Assembly (NCBI RefSeq): GCF_019351435.1
Contig: NZ_JAHWYN010000002.1
Location: 310,001 to 374,000, forward strand
Length of the DNA: 64,000 nucleotides
Direction: 5' to 3'
DNA from: Flavobacterium taihuense
GTDB lineage: Bacteria > Bacteroidota > Bacteroidia > Flavobacteriales > Flavobacteriaceae
Shown: positions 9,354 to 19,206 of the stretch, one piece after another
Numbering within the stretch: position 1 is the stretch's first letter
Layout: each line of letters starts with the position of its first letter
The notes under the pieces: model-generated
Told to the model about the DNA's origin: nothing
The model's input: the letters and a program-made list of their open reading frames with translations, nothing else
Database searches by the model: none
Made by a program: the position numbers and the translations under genes

Positions 9354-9783
9354 ATTTGTACATGTTTTTCATTTCATAAATAAAAGTATCGAGATCTACA
9401 TGTTTATCGACTAATTTTAATGCTTTGTCCACAATATAATTCACGTTGGCAGGAGTAAATCCTAATGCTAATGCAAATTTAACCATTAGGTGTTCTTGTT
9501 GATCGCCCAGTTGATGATCTCGGCGAACTATTCTCGCTAGTTTGTGGAGGCTTTCCAGTCTTTCAATGTATAAATAAGGTGCGTTGATCGGGTACTTGTT
9601 CGGGTCTTTTAAAATCTCTTTGTATTCTTCATCAGAAATTTCAAGGTCCACTGCTAGTTTGTCCAAAAATTTTTGTTCTTGTTCTGTAATATTTCCGCCA
9701 GCATAGGCGACACGAACAATGGCTGAAAAATGACCTTTGTTTGCTTGGTTGAATTCGCTGCTAAATAAATCGGAGAATGGCAT
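9352..9783 (-). CDS. TerB-like (tellurite-resistance family) helical protein
   Basis: 143 residues, all-helical, matching the TerB family by its pattern of an N-terminal helix pair with GNITEQEQKFLDKLAVDL (about residues 30-47), a second acidic segment, and a C-terminal helix ending in DTFIYEMKNMY. In other bacteria TerB-type proteins bind metal at acidic residues and accompany ter stress operons; here no other ter gene is nearby, so tellurite resistance should not be inferred. Cytoplasmic, probably a stand-alone small protein. Confidence 0.65.
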   Translation of the reverse strand: MPFSDLFSSEFNQANKGHFSAIVRVAYAGGNITEQEQKFLDKLAVDLEISDEEYKEILKDPNKYPINAPYLYIERLESLHKLARIVRRDHQLGDQQEHLMVKFALALGFTPANVNYIVDKALKLVDKHVDLDTFIYEMKNMYK

Positions 9784-9964
9784 AATAGTGGTGTTTTAGG
9801 TTTGACATAAAGATAATTAATTTTTTAGGATTGGTTTTAATTTTGGTGATTTTTTTGTACGATTGACCTCTATTTTATTTTTCTTGAAGAATGATTTTTT
9901 ATTCAAATATTCCATTTTCAAAATTAATCGTAAGTTTACAACCCCATATCAATTTTATTAAATT

Positions 9965-10564
9965 ATGTCGATGTCAGAATTTTTAATTTACTTTCAAATA
10001 GGATTAAAACACGTATTAGATATACATTCCTACGATCATGTTTTGTTTTTAATTGCGTTGTCTGTTCCTTTCTCGTTCAATGATTGGAAAAGAATTTTAC
10101 TTTTAGTGACAGTGTTTACTTTAGGTCATACAACCGCACTGTTCCTTTCGGTTTTTGGAATCATCGCTATCAAAGTAAATGTGGTAGAATTACTCATTCC
10201 GATTACGATTTTAATAACGGCTGTGTATAATTTATTCACTGCAGGGAAGAATAGTAAAAACGGAAGTGTCAATTTGGTTTTTATAATTACGCTTTTCTTT
10301 GGAATCATTCATGGTTTAGGTTTTTCTAATTATTTTAAAACCATTTTAGGAGGAAGTCCAAGCTCGAAGTTATTGCCAATGGCCGAATTTGCATTAGGAA
10401 TCGAAGCCGCTCAAATTGTGGTGGTGATTGTTGTGTTGATTTTGTCGTATATTGTTCAAACAGTGTTTCGTTTTTCAAAACGTGATTGGACATTAGTGAT
10501 GTCGGCATTTATAATTGGGGTGGTGTTGCCTATGATACTGGAAAGTGAAATCTGGAAAAGATAA
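9965..10564 (+). CDS. HupE/UreJ-family membrane protein
   Basis: 199 residues with about five to six hydrophobic segments. The conserved histidine/aspartate motif HVLDIHSYDHVLFL (residues 16-29) is the hallmark of HupE/UreJ_2 proteins, and a second His pair lies in GIIHGLGFSNYF (about 115-126). HupE/UreJ proteins are nickel or cobalt permeases near hydrogenase and urease genes; the Bacteroidota branch is widespread without such genes, and none is seen here, so the substrate is open. It ends 8 bp before the dCMP deaminase gene, probably one transcript. Confidence 0.8.
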   Translation: MSMSEFLIYFQIGLKHVLDIHSYDHVLFLIALSVPFSFNDWKRILLLVTVFTLGHTTALFLSVFGIIAIKVNVVELLIPITILITAVYNLFTAGKNSKNGSVNLVFIITLFFGIIHGLGFSNYFKTILGGSPSSKLLPMAEFALGIEAAQIVVVIVVLILSYIVQTVFRFSKRDWTLVMSAFIIGVVLPMILESEIWKR

Positions 10565-10572
10565 TTCAATAT

Positions 10573-11007
10573 ATGAACAAAGTAAAGTTAAATAAATACG
10601 ACAAAGCCTATCTTAGGATTGCTACAGAATGGGGTTTGTTGTCTTATTGCCAAAGGAAAAAAGTAGGAGCAATCATTGTAAAAGACCGTATGATTATTTC
10701 AGATGGTTATAACGGAACGCCCTCTGGTTTTGAAAACTGTTGTGAAGATGAAGATGGATTGACGCGTTGGGATGTTCTCCATGCGGAAGCAAATGCTATA
10801 CTAAAAGTGGCCAGATCGACGCAATCCTGTGAAGGAGCGACTTTGTACATCACGCTTTCGCCTTGCAAGGAATGCAGTAAATTAATACATCAATCGGGGA
10901 TAAAAAGAGTAGTGTATCACAATGGATACCGAGATGATTCTGGAATACAATTTTTAATGAAGGCTGGTGTCGAAGTAGAACATATTCCAGTTTTGGAAGA
11001 AGAATAG
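10573..11007 (+). CDS. Deoxycytidylate (dCMP) deaminase
   Basis: 144 residues. It carries the zinc deaminase signature HAEANAI (residues 70-76; His70 binds Zn, Glu72 is the proton shuttle) and PCKEC (97-101; Cys98 and Cys101 bind Zn), with GYNGTPSGFENCCE (45-58), which is diagnostic of dCMP deaminases of the ComEB type. It converts dCMP to dUMP, feeding thymidylate synthesis. It follows the HupE-like gene by 8 bp and precedes the S41 protease by 87 bp, so the three may be co-transcribed. Ribonucleotide reductase and dGTPase, which act on the same pools, lie 4.3 and 12.8 kb downstream. Confidence 0.9.
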   Translation: MNKVKLNKYDKAYLRIATEWGLLSYCQRKKVGAIIVKDRMIISDGYNGTPSGFENCCEDEDGLTRWDVLHAEANAILKVARSTQSCEGATLYITLSPCKECSKLIHQSGIKRVVYHNGYRDDSGIQFLMKAGVEVEHIPVLEEE

Positions 11008-11094
11008 AAATGAAATCGCCATTAAAAACAAATTTGTTGCAAGCAAATGCAAATAAATAACATATATGATCTCTAATAAATAACTTTTGCATAT

Positions 11095-12690
11095 ATGAAA
11101 TTAGACAACAAATATCTACCCATACTTATTGGGGGCATTTTTGCACTTGGAATCCTTATAGGTAGTTTATCTGGAACTCCTTCGTCCAAATCTTTTGTAG
11201 CCAAAAAGAATACTAAGGAAAAACTCAATAAACTGATTGATTTTATAGACAATGAATATGTTGATGATGTCAATACAGATTCGATAGTAAGTCTAACCGT
11301 TAATAATATTTTGGCAAAATTAGATCCGCATTCAGTATATATTTCGCCGAGTGAACAAGCCGAAATTGCGGAGACTATGAAAGGTGATTTTGTGGGTATT
11401 GGAATTAATTTTTACATGTTTAAAGATTCTGTTGCCGTTATCAATCCGATTAAAAATGGGCCTTCGGCAAAAGCTGGAATCAAAGCGGGTGATCGTATTT
11501 TGTATGCGGATAAAACCAAGTTATTTGGTCGAAAATTGCCTAATGACAGTTTGTTTGCAACGCTAAAAGGAGAAGCAGGATCACAAATTGTTTTGACAGT
11601 TTATCGAAAAGCGGAACGCAAAAAAATGAAGATAACCATAAAACGTGATGTTATTCCTTTGAAAAGCGTTGATGTTGCCTTGCTTTTGGATAACACCACA
11701 GGTTATATCAAGATCAATCGTTTTGCCGAAACTACTTTTGATGAGTTTAAAACAGCTTTGACTTCTTTGAAAAAACAAGGAATTAAAACACTTGTGATTG
11801 ATGTTCGGGATAATGGTGGCGGGTATATGGAGGAAGCGATTGCTATCGCCGACGAATTTTTGAAAGACAAAGAATTAATAGTTTTTACCAAAAGCACAAA
11901 AGAACCTACCGAAAAAACATATGCAACTGAGCAAGGCAGTTTTGAAGCCGGAAATGTATTTGTTTTAATTAATGAAAATAGTGCCTCAGCAAGTGAAATT
12001 CTGGCAGGAGCCATACAAGATAATGACCGCGGAACTATTGTGGGTCGTCGTTCTTTTGGAAAAGGATTAGTGCAACGTGAAATGGATTTTAATGATGGTT
12101 CGGCTGTGCGATTAACTATTGCGAGATATTATACGCCAACAGGAAGATCCATTCAAAAACCGTACTCCAAAGGGAATGAGGAGTACTTCAAAGAATCGGA
12201 TAATCGTTTTTTACATGGGGAGTTGTATAAAAAAGACAGTATAAGAGTAGTCGATTCTCTAAAGTTTAAAACTAAAAAAGGTAAAATAGTATACGGTGGA
12301 GGCGGAATTGTACCTGATGTTTTTGTGCCTTTGGAAGCTGAACATGGGGCAGAAAATGTTTCCTATTTGCTGCAATCCGGAATTGTAGGTCACTTTGTTT
12401 TTGAACAATTGGACAAAAATAGAAATGTCTTTGCGAAATTGACTTTCGAAGAATTCCGAAGCAAAATCGATGCGACTGATTTGTATTTTAATTTTTTTCA
12501 AAAATACCTTTCGCAAAACGGTTTAGAGGTGAATTTAAGTAATTATAAAGTATTGGTCAAACGATATGTAAATGCCGAGTTTGCGAGACAATTGTATGGC
12601 GACAAATATTATTATGAAATGGTATTAAAAGAAGATGCTATGATAAAAGCCGTGTTGAAACAAAATTCAAAAGTTCAATCTTCAAAGTAA
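11095..12690 (+). CDS. S41-family C-terminal processing peptidase (CtpA/Prc-like)
   Basis: 531 residues. A single N-terminal membrane anchor or uncleaved signal (residues 9-26) places the body in the periplasm. A PDZ domain occupies about 90-185 (GDFVGIGINFYM, GIKAGDRIL). The S41 catalytic core has VIDVRDNGGGYMEEA (234-248), NENSASASEILAGA (293-306) holding the nucleophile serine, and FGKG (321-324) holding the general-base lysine. These proteases cleave C-terminal tails of periplasmic and secreted proteins. The C-terminal 130 residues (helical, charged) are typical of the Bacteroidota branch. It converges with the FAD protein gene; the 38-bp gap holds only a weak AAACAG/CTGTTT hairpin. Confidence 0.92.
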   Translation: MKLDNKYLPILIGGIFALGILIGSLSGTPSSKSFVAKKNTKEKLNKLIDFIDNEYVDDVNTDSIVSLTVNNILAKLDPHSVYISPSEQAEIAETMKGDFVGIGINFYMFKDSVAVINPIKNGPSAKAGIKAGDRILYADKTKLFGRKLPNDSLFATLKGEAGSQIVLTVYRKAERKKMKITIKRDVIPLKSVDVALLLDNTTGYIKINRFAETTFDEFKTALTSLKKQGIKTLVIDVRDNGGGYMEEAIAIADEFLKDKELIVFTKSTKEPTEKTYATEQGSFEAGNVFVLINENSASASEILAGAIQDNDRGTIVGRRSFGKGLVQREMDFNDGSAVRLTIARYYTPTGRSIQKPYSKGNEEYFKESDNRFLHGELYKKDSIRVVDSLKFKTKKGKIVYGGGGIVPDVFVPLEAEHGAENVSYLLQSGIVGHFVFEQLDKNRNVFAKLTFEEFRSKIDATDLYFNFFQKYLSQNGLEVNLSNYKVLVKRYVNAEFARQLYGDKYYYEMVLKEDAMIKAVLKQNSKVQSSK

Positions 12691-12728
12691 AGAATAATTG
12701 AAAACAGACTGTTTTTTTTGAGGTTTTA

Positions 12729-13334
12729 TTATCGAATGCTATCGTGAGAATGCGTCTGAATTCCCTCGTTCCATAGAGTAAGTAAATCTGTAGCGACAGC
12801 GGCACCACTTCCAGCGGCAATAGCCAATTGGCTTCGCCAGCCCGCAAGAGTTCCTATTACATAAATACCATCGGCGACTTTATGGTCAATATTCTTAAGT
12901 TGAATCCTTTGTTTTTCGGGAAGGGCTTTTTTATGCGGTTCCACAAACTGCGTTAAGCCTTCGATAGCAAAAGTATTGGCTGATCCAATGCCAATTACGA
13001 TAGTAGCAGTTTTATATGTGTTTTTGTTTGTAACAACTGTAAATTCGGGATAGAGACCTTCTATTTTCAATACTTTTTCCTCTGGGATTTGAATAATATG
13101 GGGATAAGTGTTGGATAAATGATCAATACTTTCTGTAAGTAATTCAGAACCTAGTTTGCCTGGAGCAATTCCATAGGCATTATTAAAAAGTGCTTCTTGA
13201 AGAGATGAAGTCTTTTGGTGGGTAAGGATTCCAATTTTTTTATCGGCAACAAATGTTTTGTTTTTGGCAGAACCCAATACCATTGCACATGATATACCTG
13301 AAACGCCACCACCTATAATTAATACGTCAAACAC
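12729..13334 (-). CDS. Short FAD-dependent oxidoreductase, thioredoxin-reductase-like
   Basis: 201 residues, about two thirds of a thioredoxin reductase. The FAD-binding Rossmann loop IIGGGVSGISCAM is at residues 6-18, and the second FAD motif GIYVIGTLAGWRSQLAIAAGSGAAVATDLL is split over about 156-186. The inserted NADPH domain and the CxxC redox pair of true thioredoxin reductases are absent, so it either takes electrons another way or uses a partner. This short form is common in Bacteroidota and is not obviously a broken gene. Its start lies 2 bp after the stop of the small membrane protein gene upstream, so the two form an operon. Confidence 0.7.
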   Translation of the reverse strand: MFDVLIIGGGVSGISCAMVLGSAKNKTFVADKKIGILTHQKTSSLQEALFNNAYGIAPGKLGSELLTESIDHLSNTYPHIIQIPEEKVLKIEGLYPEFTVVTNKNTYKTATIVIGIGSANTFAIEGLTQFVEPHKKALPEKQRIQLKNIDHKVADGIYVIGTLAGWRSQLAIAAGSGAAVATDLLTLWNEGIQTHSHDSIR

Positions 13335-13336
13335 TG

Positions 13337-13540
13337 TTAGGCGTTGTCGTTCATTTTTTCAACTATTTTTTTAGACATTCTAAAAATCAGAAGAATTAAA
13401 ACTGCACAAAATGATGCGACTACACCAACGAACGCCACTACGCTATCTCCTTTGAATGGATTTTGAAAATCGATTAAAGTAATGTTGAAGATAAGAAGCG
13501 CAACTGCCAAAAGCACTAAAATGTTAGTGAAAATTTTCAT
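13337..13540 (-). CDS. Small two-helix membrane protein
   Basis: 67 residues with two hydrophobic segments (about 5-22 and 35-53) and a charged C-terminus (RMSKKIVEKMNDNA). No recognisable domain. It lies 2 bp upstream of the FAD oxidoreductase start on the same strand, so it is almost certainly co-translated with it and may anchor it at the inner membrane. Function unknown. Confidence 0.6.
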   Translation of the reverse strand: MKIFTNILVLLAVALLIFNITLIDFQNPFKGDSVVAFVGVVASFCAVLILLIFRMSKKIVEKMNDNA

Positions 13541-13665
13541 AGGTTTAATTTTTTTAAAAGGGTCAAAGATTTTTTCGAGTCAAATTTTAAAATAAAAAAT
13601 ACTAAAAAAAGGGATGTAATCTTCAACTAATAAAATATTAGGGAGTAAATTTATAATTTTTTTTT

Positions 13666-14244
13666 CTAGACAAACAAACCTTTAACATTAGCGGCGAATA
13701 ATTTAACAGCTATTGCTAAAAGGACTACGCCAAAAGTCTTACGAATTACACCAAGTCCATTTTGTCCTAGCATTTTTTCAATTTTCCCCGATGATTTCAA
13801 AACGATATAAACCAATATAATGTTTAATACAATTGCAATGACAATATTTAGGGTGTGAAATTGGGATCGTAGAGAAAGCAAAGTAGTCATAGTTCCCGCT
13901 CCTGCAATTAATGGAAAGGCCAATGGTACAATGGAGGCGGAACTTGCTTCTTCGTCTCTATAAATCCGAATGCCCAGAATCATTTCTAAGGCTAAAAAGA
14001 ATAATACAAATGAACCTGCCACGGCAAATGAATGCACGTCAATCCCAATTAGACTTAAAAATTCCTCCCCGATAAATAAAAACAAAATCATAATCAATCC
14101 TGCCACCAATGCTGCTTTTTCTGATTCGATATGACCGTGTTTGGCTCTCAGTCCTACTATAATTGGAATAGATCCTACGATATCAATCACAGCAAAAAGT
14201 ACCATTCCTACAGTTATTATTTCCTTTAAATTGAAATCCATCAT
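13666..14244 (-). CDS. MarC-family integral membrane protein
   Basis: 192 residues with six predicted membrane segments. Family features include the N-terminal VDIVGSIPIIVGL region (about residues 19-31; usually D.iG..Pi) and PLAFPLIAGAGTMTTLL (about 107-123), the conserved glycine-rich PLa.PliaGPG motif. MarC/UPF0056 proteins were once linked to antibiotic resistance, which was later withdrawn; their substrate is unknown. Monocistronic. The 222-bp gap to DUF3109 holds only that gene's promoter. Confidence 0.85.
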   Translation of the reverse strand: MMDFNLKEIITVGMVLFAVIDIVGSIPIIVGLRAKHGHIESEKAALVAGLIMILFLFIGEEFLSLIGIDVHSFAVAGSFVLFFLALEMILGIRIYRDEEASSASIVPLAFPLIAGAGTMTTLLSLRSQFHTLNIVIAIVLNIILVYIVLKSSGKIEKMLGQNGLGVIRKTFGVVLLAIAVKLFAANVKGLFV

Positions 14245-14455
14245 AATATTTTGTTTTAATAAATAGTTGGGCTAAAACATTTTTATACTTCAAAAATACG
14301 TTTATTTTTTTATTTTAAGAGTTGTATTATTAAATCTGCTATGCTGGTTTTTAACAGGATTATCAATTTATGTAGGTAAAATTGTTGCAATGTGTTAATT
14401 CGGATAGTTTAGCGACTTATGTTTAAGAGAGTTTTTTATTTCTTGAATCTTTGGT

Positions 14456-14463
14456 TACCTTTG
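14456..14463 (+). promoter_or_regulatory. -7 promoter element of the DUF3109 gene, very close to the ATG
   Basis: TACCTTTG matches the Bacteroidota consensus TAnnTTTG exactly. Only 4 bases separate it from the ATG at 14468, so the transcript is predicted to start at or next to the start codon (leaderless). The -33 region is only TTTT. Confidence 0.5.
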
Positions 14464-14467
14464 CAAA

Positions 14468-15040
14468 ATGTTTCAACTAGGAAAAACCATCGTCTCAGAG
14501 GATATACTCGAAAAAGAATTTGTTTGTAATTTGTCAGCTTGCAAAGGAGCTTGTTGCGTCGATGGCGATGCAGGAGCACCATTGAGTTTGGCTGAAACAA
14601 AAATATTGGAGGAAATCTATCCAAAAGTAAAACCATTTTTAAGAAAACAAGGAATTGAAGCTATAGAAGCACTAGGAACTTGGGTAAATGGTGCAGATGG
14701 TGATCTTGAAACGCCGCTAATTGATAACAAAGACTGTGCTTACGTAATTTTTGATGGGAAGACCGCTCTTTGCGGGATAGAACAAGCCTATAACCAAGGT
14801 ATAATTGACTGGAAAAAACCAGTTTCCTGTCATTTATATCCAATACGAGTTAAAGATTTTACCGAGTTCGCAGCAGTCAATTATGATAAATGGGATATTT
14901 GTGATGCAGCCTGTTCTTTAGGGCAAGAACTCGAAGTTCCTGTATATAAATTTGTCAAAGAAGCTCTTATTCGTCGCTTTGGTGAAGATTGGTATTTGGA
15001 ACTTGAAAAGGTAGCCGAGGACTTAAAAAAAGGTTTGTAA
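14468..15040 (+). CDS. DUF3109-family cysteine-rich protein
   Basis: 190 residues, soluble. Cysteines cluster at the N-terminus ([11 protein letters not shown], residues 20-30) with further conserved ones in [24 protein letters not shown] and ICDAACSLG. This pattern is characteristic of DUF3109 and of related YkgJ-type CxxxCxxCC zinc or iron-sulfur proteins. A metal site, probably structural or Fe-S, is therefore likely, but the function is unknown. The start ATG is almost directly preceded by a consensus -7 element. No neighbour suggests a pathway; the 262-bp downstream gap carries nothing beyond the nrdB upstream region. Confidence 0.75.
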   Translation: MFQLGKTIVSEDILEKEFVCNLSACKGACCVDGDAGAPLSLAETKILEEIYPKVKPFLRKQGIEAIEALGTWVNGADGDLETPLIDNKDCAYVIFDGKTALCGIEQAYNQGIIDWKKPVSCHLYPIRVKDFTEFAAVNYDKWDICDAACSLGQELEVPVYKFVKEALIRRFGEDWYLELEKVAEDLKKGL

Positions 15041-15302
15041 AAACAAACGGTTGAATTCTTTTTATTTCTTTTAAAATTCTGATGTTTTACAGGTGTTTGG
15101 TGCTTTGTGAAGCATTTAAATTATTGATAATCAATAAAATATATTTTGTATGAAAAGGATTCCCATTTTTATTTTTTGTTAAAAACTAAGAGGTATTGTG
15201 AATAAGTTTGACTTTTAATAACCGCATTATTTCACAATCTTTGTAATTCGCTTTTCGCATCTATTTTCAGTATAAAAAATCAAAATAAACAAACAAAATC
15301 TA

Positions 15303-16280
15303 ATGTCTCAAATAGAACCAATTTTACAAGAAAACAAAAATCGTTTCGTGATTTTTCCAATTAAACATCATGATATTTGGGAAAGATATAAAATGATGGA
15401 GGCCAGTTTTTGGACTGCTGAAGAAATTGATTTGTCACAAGATTTGAATGACTGGAATAATAAGTTAAATGATGACGAGCGTTACTTTATAAAACACATT
15501 CTTGCTTTTTTTGCAGCTTCGGATGGAATCGTTAATGAAAACCTAGCGGAGAATTTTGTAAATGAAGTTCAATATGCCGAAGCTAAATTTTTCTATGGAT
15601 TCCAAATCATGATGGAAAACATTCATAGCGAAACCTATTCGCTTTTGATTGATACTTATGTAAAAGACGAAAATGAAAAAGCAGATTTATTCAATGCTTT
15701 GGATGTTTTTCCTGCAATTAGAAAAAAAGCAGATTGGGCTTTGAAATGGATTGAATCTGATTCTTTTGCTGAAAGGCTAATAGCTTTTGCGGCGGTAGAA
15801 GGAATTTTCTTTTCAGGAGCATTTTGTTCTATTTATTGGTTAAAAAAACGTGGATTGATGCCAGGATTGACTTTTTCTAATGAGCTGATTTCTCGTGATG
15901 AAGGAGTTCACTGTGATTTTGCGGTGCATTTACACAATCACCATTTGATTAATAAAGTACCAAAAGAAAGAATAAGAAGCATTATTGTTGATGCTTTGAA
16001 TATAGAAAGAGAATTTATTACAGAATCGCTTCCTGTAAGTTTGATTGGAATGAATGCAGGTTTAATGACTCAATATTTAGAATTTGTAGCCGATAGATTA
16101 TTGGTGGAATTGGGTTGTGATAGAGAATACAATGTTGCCAATCCATTTGATTTTATGGATATGATCTCACTTCAAGGAAAAACTAATTTCTTTGAGAAAA
16201 AAGTTGCCGAATATCAAAAATCAGGGGTTAAAGTTACCGAAGGTGATTCCCAAAAAATTAGCTTCGATGCCGATTTTTAG
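15303..16280 (+). CDS. nrdB: Ribonucleoside-diphosphate reductase beta subunit (R2), class Ia
   Basis: 325 residues. It houses the di-iron/tyrosyl-radical cofactor of ribonucleotide reductase. By comparison with eukaryotic R2, the ligands are Asp74 ([11 protein letters not shown]), Glu105 and His108 (ENIHSETYS), Glu166 (AVEGIFF), Glu200 and His203 (DEGVHCDF), with the radical tyrosine at Tyr112. The eukaryote-like motif set is typical of Bacteroidota class Ia enzymes. A possible promoter lies upstream (TTTG at 15207, AATCTTTG at 15236), though the spacing is long. nrdA follows after 279 bp on the same strand; that gap contains two or three hairpins, so expression of the two subunits may be tuned separately. 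Confidence 0.95.
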   Translation: MSQIEPILQENKNRFVIFPIKHHDIWERYKMMEASFWTAEEIDLSQDLNDWNNKLNDDERYFIKHILAFFAASDGIVNENLAENFVNEVQYAEAKFFYGFQIMMENIHSETYSLLIDTYVKDENEKADLFNALDVFPAIRKKADWALKWIESDSFAERLIAFAAVEGIFFSGAFCSIYWLKKRGLMPGLTFSNELISRDEGVHCDFAVHLHNHHLINKVPKERIRSIIVDALNIEREFITESLPVSLIGMNAGLMTQYLEFVADRLLVELGCDREYNVANPFDFMDMISLQGKTNFFEKKVAEYQKSGVKVTEGDSQKISFDADF

Positions 16281-16559
16281 AATACAGTTTTGATTTTAAA
16301 TACTTCCTACGGTATTTAATCGCACTAAAAAAATAAAAGTAAAAATAATAATTAAGTAGTTTTTTAAGATCCCCAAATCTAAAAACTAAGTTAATTCAAC
16401 CCAATTCATTTTGGGTCAAATGACGGCGTTTTGTTTCATCTCATTTATGCGATGAAACAAAATATCGAAATGGTTTATGGATTGACCGTGAGTAAAAAAT
16501 GATTTATGAATTCCTGCTATTCGTAAATCACAATTCATTAATTAAAAATTGATAAAAGT
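16281..16559 (+). other. nrdB-nrdA intergenic region with hairpins
   Basis: No gene is visible. Three stem-loops occur in order: AAATAC/GTATTT near 16299-16317, ACCCAA/TTGGGT near 16398-16416, and a perfect 12-bp stem TTTTGTTTCATC/GATGAAACAAAA near 16430-16462. The last two could stall or attenuate read-through from nrdB into nrdA, or stabilise a processed 5' end for nrdA. No NrdR box is apparent. Confidence 0.45.
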
Positions 16560-18983
16560 ATGTATGTAGTAAAAAGAGACGGCCACAAGGAGCCTGTAAT
16601 GTTTGATAAAATTACAGAGAGAATCAAAAAATTATGTTATGGCTTGAACGAATTGGTGGATCCAGTTAAAGTGGCTATGCGTGTTATTGAAGGGTTGTAT
16701 GATGGGGTTTCTACATCTGAACTAGACAATCTTGCTGCCGAAACTGCTGCGTCAATGACTATTGCTCATCCGGATTATGCACAATTGGCTGCTCGTATTG
16801 CGATTTCAAATCTACATTCAAATACAAAAAAATCGTTCTCAGAAACGATGAATGAAATGTTTCATTACATCAACCCAAGAACCAATCAAGAGTCACCTTT
16901 GTTAGCCGAAGAGGTTCATAAAGTGATTATGGAAAATGCAGAATTTTTAGATTCTCACATTATATATAATAGAGATTTTAATTACGATTATTTTGGTTTT
17001 AAAACACTGGAACGTTCGTATTTATTGAAAATAAACGGTAAAATAGTAGAACGCCCGCAGCATATGTTGATGCGTGTTGCTGTTGGAATCCACTTAGACG
17101 ATTTGAAATCGGTTATGGAGACTTATGACTTAATGTCTAAGAAATACTTTACCCATGCAACGCCAACGTTATTCAACGCAGGTACGCCAAAACCTCAAAT
17201 GTCTTCTTGTTTCCTTTTGGCCATGCAGGATGATAGTATTGATGGTATTTATGACACTTTGAAACAAACAGCAAAAATCTCGCAATCAGCGGGAGGTGTT
17301 GGACTTTCTATTCATAATGTTCGTGCAACAGGTTCTTACATTCGTGGTACAAACGGTACTTCAAACGGAATTGTACCAATGTTGAGAGTGTTTAATGATA
17401 CTGCTCGCTATGTGGATCAAGGTGGAGGAAAAAGAAAAGGAAGTTTTGCTATCTATATCGAAACTTGGCATGCTGATATCTTTGATTTCTTGGATCTGAA
17501 AAAGAATACTGGAAAAGAAGAAATGCGTGCCAGAGATTTGTTCTTTGCCATGTGGACATCGGATTTATTTATGAAACGTGTACAGGAAGATGCGACTTGG
17601 ACTTTGATGTGTCCTAATGAATGTCCAGGTTTGTATGATGTGTATGGAGAGGAATTTGAAGCTTTATATACCGATTATGAATTTAGAGGAAAAGGTAGAA
17701 AGACCATCAAAGCACGTGAATTATGGGAGAAAATTCTAGAATCTCAAATCGAGACCGGAACTCCTTATATGTTGTACAAAGATGCAGCCAACAGAAAATC
17801 AAATCAAAAAAATCTAGGTACGATTCGTTCGTCGAATTTGTGTACCGAGATTATGGAATTTACGTCAAGTGATGAGGTGGCTGTTTGTAATTTAGCTTCT
17901 ATTTCTTTGCCAATGTTCGTTGAAAACGGAAAATTCAATCACCAATTATTATACGACGTTACTAAACGTGTGACTCGTAACTTGAACAGAGTAATCGACA
18001 GAAATTACTATCCTGTAAAAGAAGCAGAAAATTCCAATATGCGTCACAGACCAATCGGTCTTGGGGTACAAGGACTTGCTGATGCTTTTATCATGTTGCG
18101 TTTGCCTTTTACATCTGATGAAGCCAAAGTATTAAACCAAGAAATATTCGAAACCCTTTACTTCGCTGCCTGTACCGCATCTATGGAAATGGCAATAGAA
18201 GAAGGACCATATTCTACTTTCAAAGGTTCTCCAATGTCAAATGGAGAATTTCAACACAATTTGTGGGGAATGAAAGACGAAGAATTATCAGGAAGATGGG
18301 ACTGGGCTGCTCTTAGAAAAGAAGTGGTAAAAAACGGTGTTCGTAACTCATTATTGGTTGCGCCTATGCCAACAGCTTCAACTTCTCAAATTTTGGGTAA
18401 CAACGAAGCATTCGAACCATATACTTCGAATATTTACACAAGACGTGTGTTGTCTGGTGAATTTATTGTGGTAAACAAGCATTTATTGCATGATTTAGTA
18501 AAACTTGGATTGTGGAATGACAACTTGAAACAAGAAATCATGCGTCACAACGGATCGGTTCAAAACATTGATATAATTCCACAAGATTTGAAAGAATTAT
18601 ACAAAACTGTTTGGGAAATGTCCATGAAAGACATCATCGATATGTCTCGTCAAAGAGGGTATTTTGTAGATCAATCACAATCATTGAACTTGTTTATGCA
18701 AGACGCCAATTATTCAAAACTGACGTCAATGCACTTCTACGCTTGGCAATCTGGTTTGAAAACAGGAATGTATTATTTGAGAACAAAAGCGGCAGTCGAT
18801 GCGATTAAGTTTACTTTGAACAACGATAAAAAAGAGGAAGTTATTCCAGATTCTAAACCACAAGCTAGAGTTCTTGAGGCGGTTGAAGTAGTAGAAACTC
18901 AAATGACTGCTGAAGAATACAGAGTAATGATTGAATTAGCTAAAAATGCTGGTCCAGACGATTGTGAAATGTGTGGATCGTAA
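16560..18983 (+). CDS. nrdA: Ribonucleoside-diphosphate reductase alpha subunit (R1), class Ia
   Basis: 807 residues. The catalytic subunit reduces NDPs to dNDPs. An N-terminal ATP-cone (about 1-90, beginning [12 protein letters not shown]) gives allosteric on/off control by ATP and dATP. Active-site cysteines are in [10 protein letters not shown] (about 218) and the NLCTE motif near 424-430, followed by [11 protein letters not shown]. The C-terminal redox pair Cys802/Cys805 in DDCEMCGS exchanges electrons with thioredoxin or glutaredoxin. About 70 residues between the core and the tail are low-complexity linker. The start follows an A-rich leader. A strong terminator follows at 19012. Confidence 0.96.
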   Translation: MYVVKRDGHKEPVMFDKITERIKKLCYGLNELVDPVKVAMRVIEGLYDGVSTSELDNLAAETAASMTIAHPDYAQLAARIAISNLHSNTKKSFSETMNEMFHYINPRTNQESPLLAEEVHKVIMENAEFLDSHIIYNRDFNYDYFGFKTLERSYLLKINGKIVERPQHMLMRVAVGIHLDDLKSVMETYDLMSKKYFTHATPTLFNAGTPKPQMSSCFLLAMQDDSIDGIYDTLKQTAKISQSAGGVGLSIHNVRATGSYIRGTNGTSNGIVPMLRVFNDTARYVDQGGGKRKGSFAIYIETWHADIFDFLDLKKNTGKEEMRARDLFFAMWTSDLFMKRVQEDATWTLMCPNECPGLYDVYGEEFEALYTDYEFRGKGRKTIKARELWEKILESQIETGTPYMLYKDAANRKSNQKNLGTIRSSNLCTEIMEFTSSDEVAVCNLASISLPMFVENGKFNHQLLYDVTKRVTRNLNRVIDRNYYPVKEAENSNMRHRPIGLGVQGLADAFIMLRLPFTSDEAKVLNQEIFETLYFAACTASMEMAIEEGPYSTFKGSPMSNGEFQHNLWGMKDEELSGRWDWAALRKEVVKNGVRNSLLVAPMPTASTSQILGNNEAFEPYTSNIYTRRVLSGEFIVVNKHLLHDLVKLGLWNDNLKQEIMRHNGSVQNIDIIPQDLKELYKTVWEMSMKDIIDMSRQRGYFVDQSQSLNLFMQDANYSKLTSMHFYAWQSGLKTGMYYLRTKAAVDAIKFTLNNDKKEEVIPDSKPQARVLEAVEVVETQMTAEEYRVMIELAKNAGPDDCEMCGS

Positions 18984-19011
18984 TCAGAAAATAGATTAAA
19001 GAATATAGAGA

Positions 19012-19044
19012 AACAGCTGTCGATTATGATAGCTGTTTTTTTTT
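19012..19044 (+). terminator. Rho-independent terminator of nrdA
   Basis: AACAGCT (19012-19018) pairs with AGCTGTT (19031-19037), loop of 12, followed by a run of T to 19044. Confidence 0.85.
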
Positions 19045-19045
19045 G

Positions 19046-19127
19046 GGAGCTATTTCCCGCTTTTCGTTTCAATCTTTTTTTCGGCGAAAAGCCTCAAAAA
19101 AGGATTTTCACTTCAATCGGGGCTAGG
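19046..19127 (-). repeat. Family B intergenic hairpin repeat, copy B1
   Basis: Read on the minus strand it begins CCTAGCCCCGATTG and ends GGGAAATAGCTCC, with AATCCTTTTTT and AAAAAAAGATT flanking a variable tip (GGCTTTTCGCC). It is the most diverged of four copies (others at 28610, 37117, 56455). The CCCG/CGGG pair near the base of the stem is kept. Confidence 0.8.
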
Positions 19128-19155
19128 TGTTCTCGTTTCCATAATTTAATTTATC

Positions 19156-19163
19156 TAAATTTG
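19156..19163 (+). promoter_or_regulatory. -7 promoter element of the AAA ATPase gene
   Basis: TAAATTTG fits TAnnTTTG and would start transcription about 40 bases before the TTG start at 19207, consistent with that start. The -33 region is not recognisable. Confidence 0.45.
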
Positions 19164-19206
19164 CGGAATTCATTTCTAAAAGAAAATTATTTAAAATCCA
19201 ATCCTC

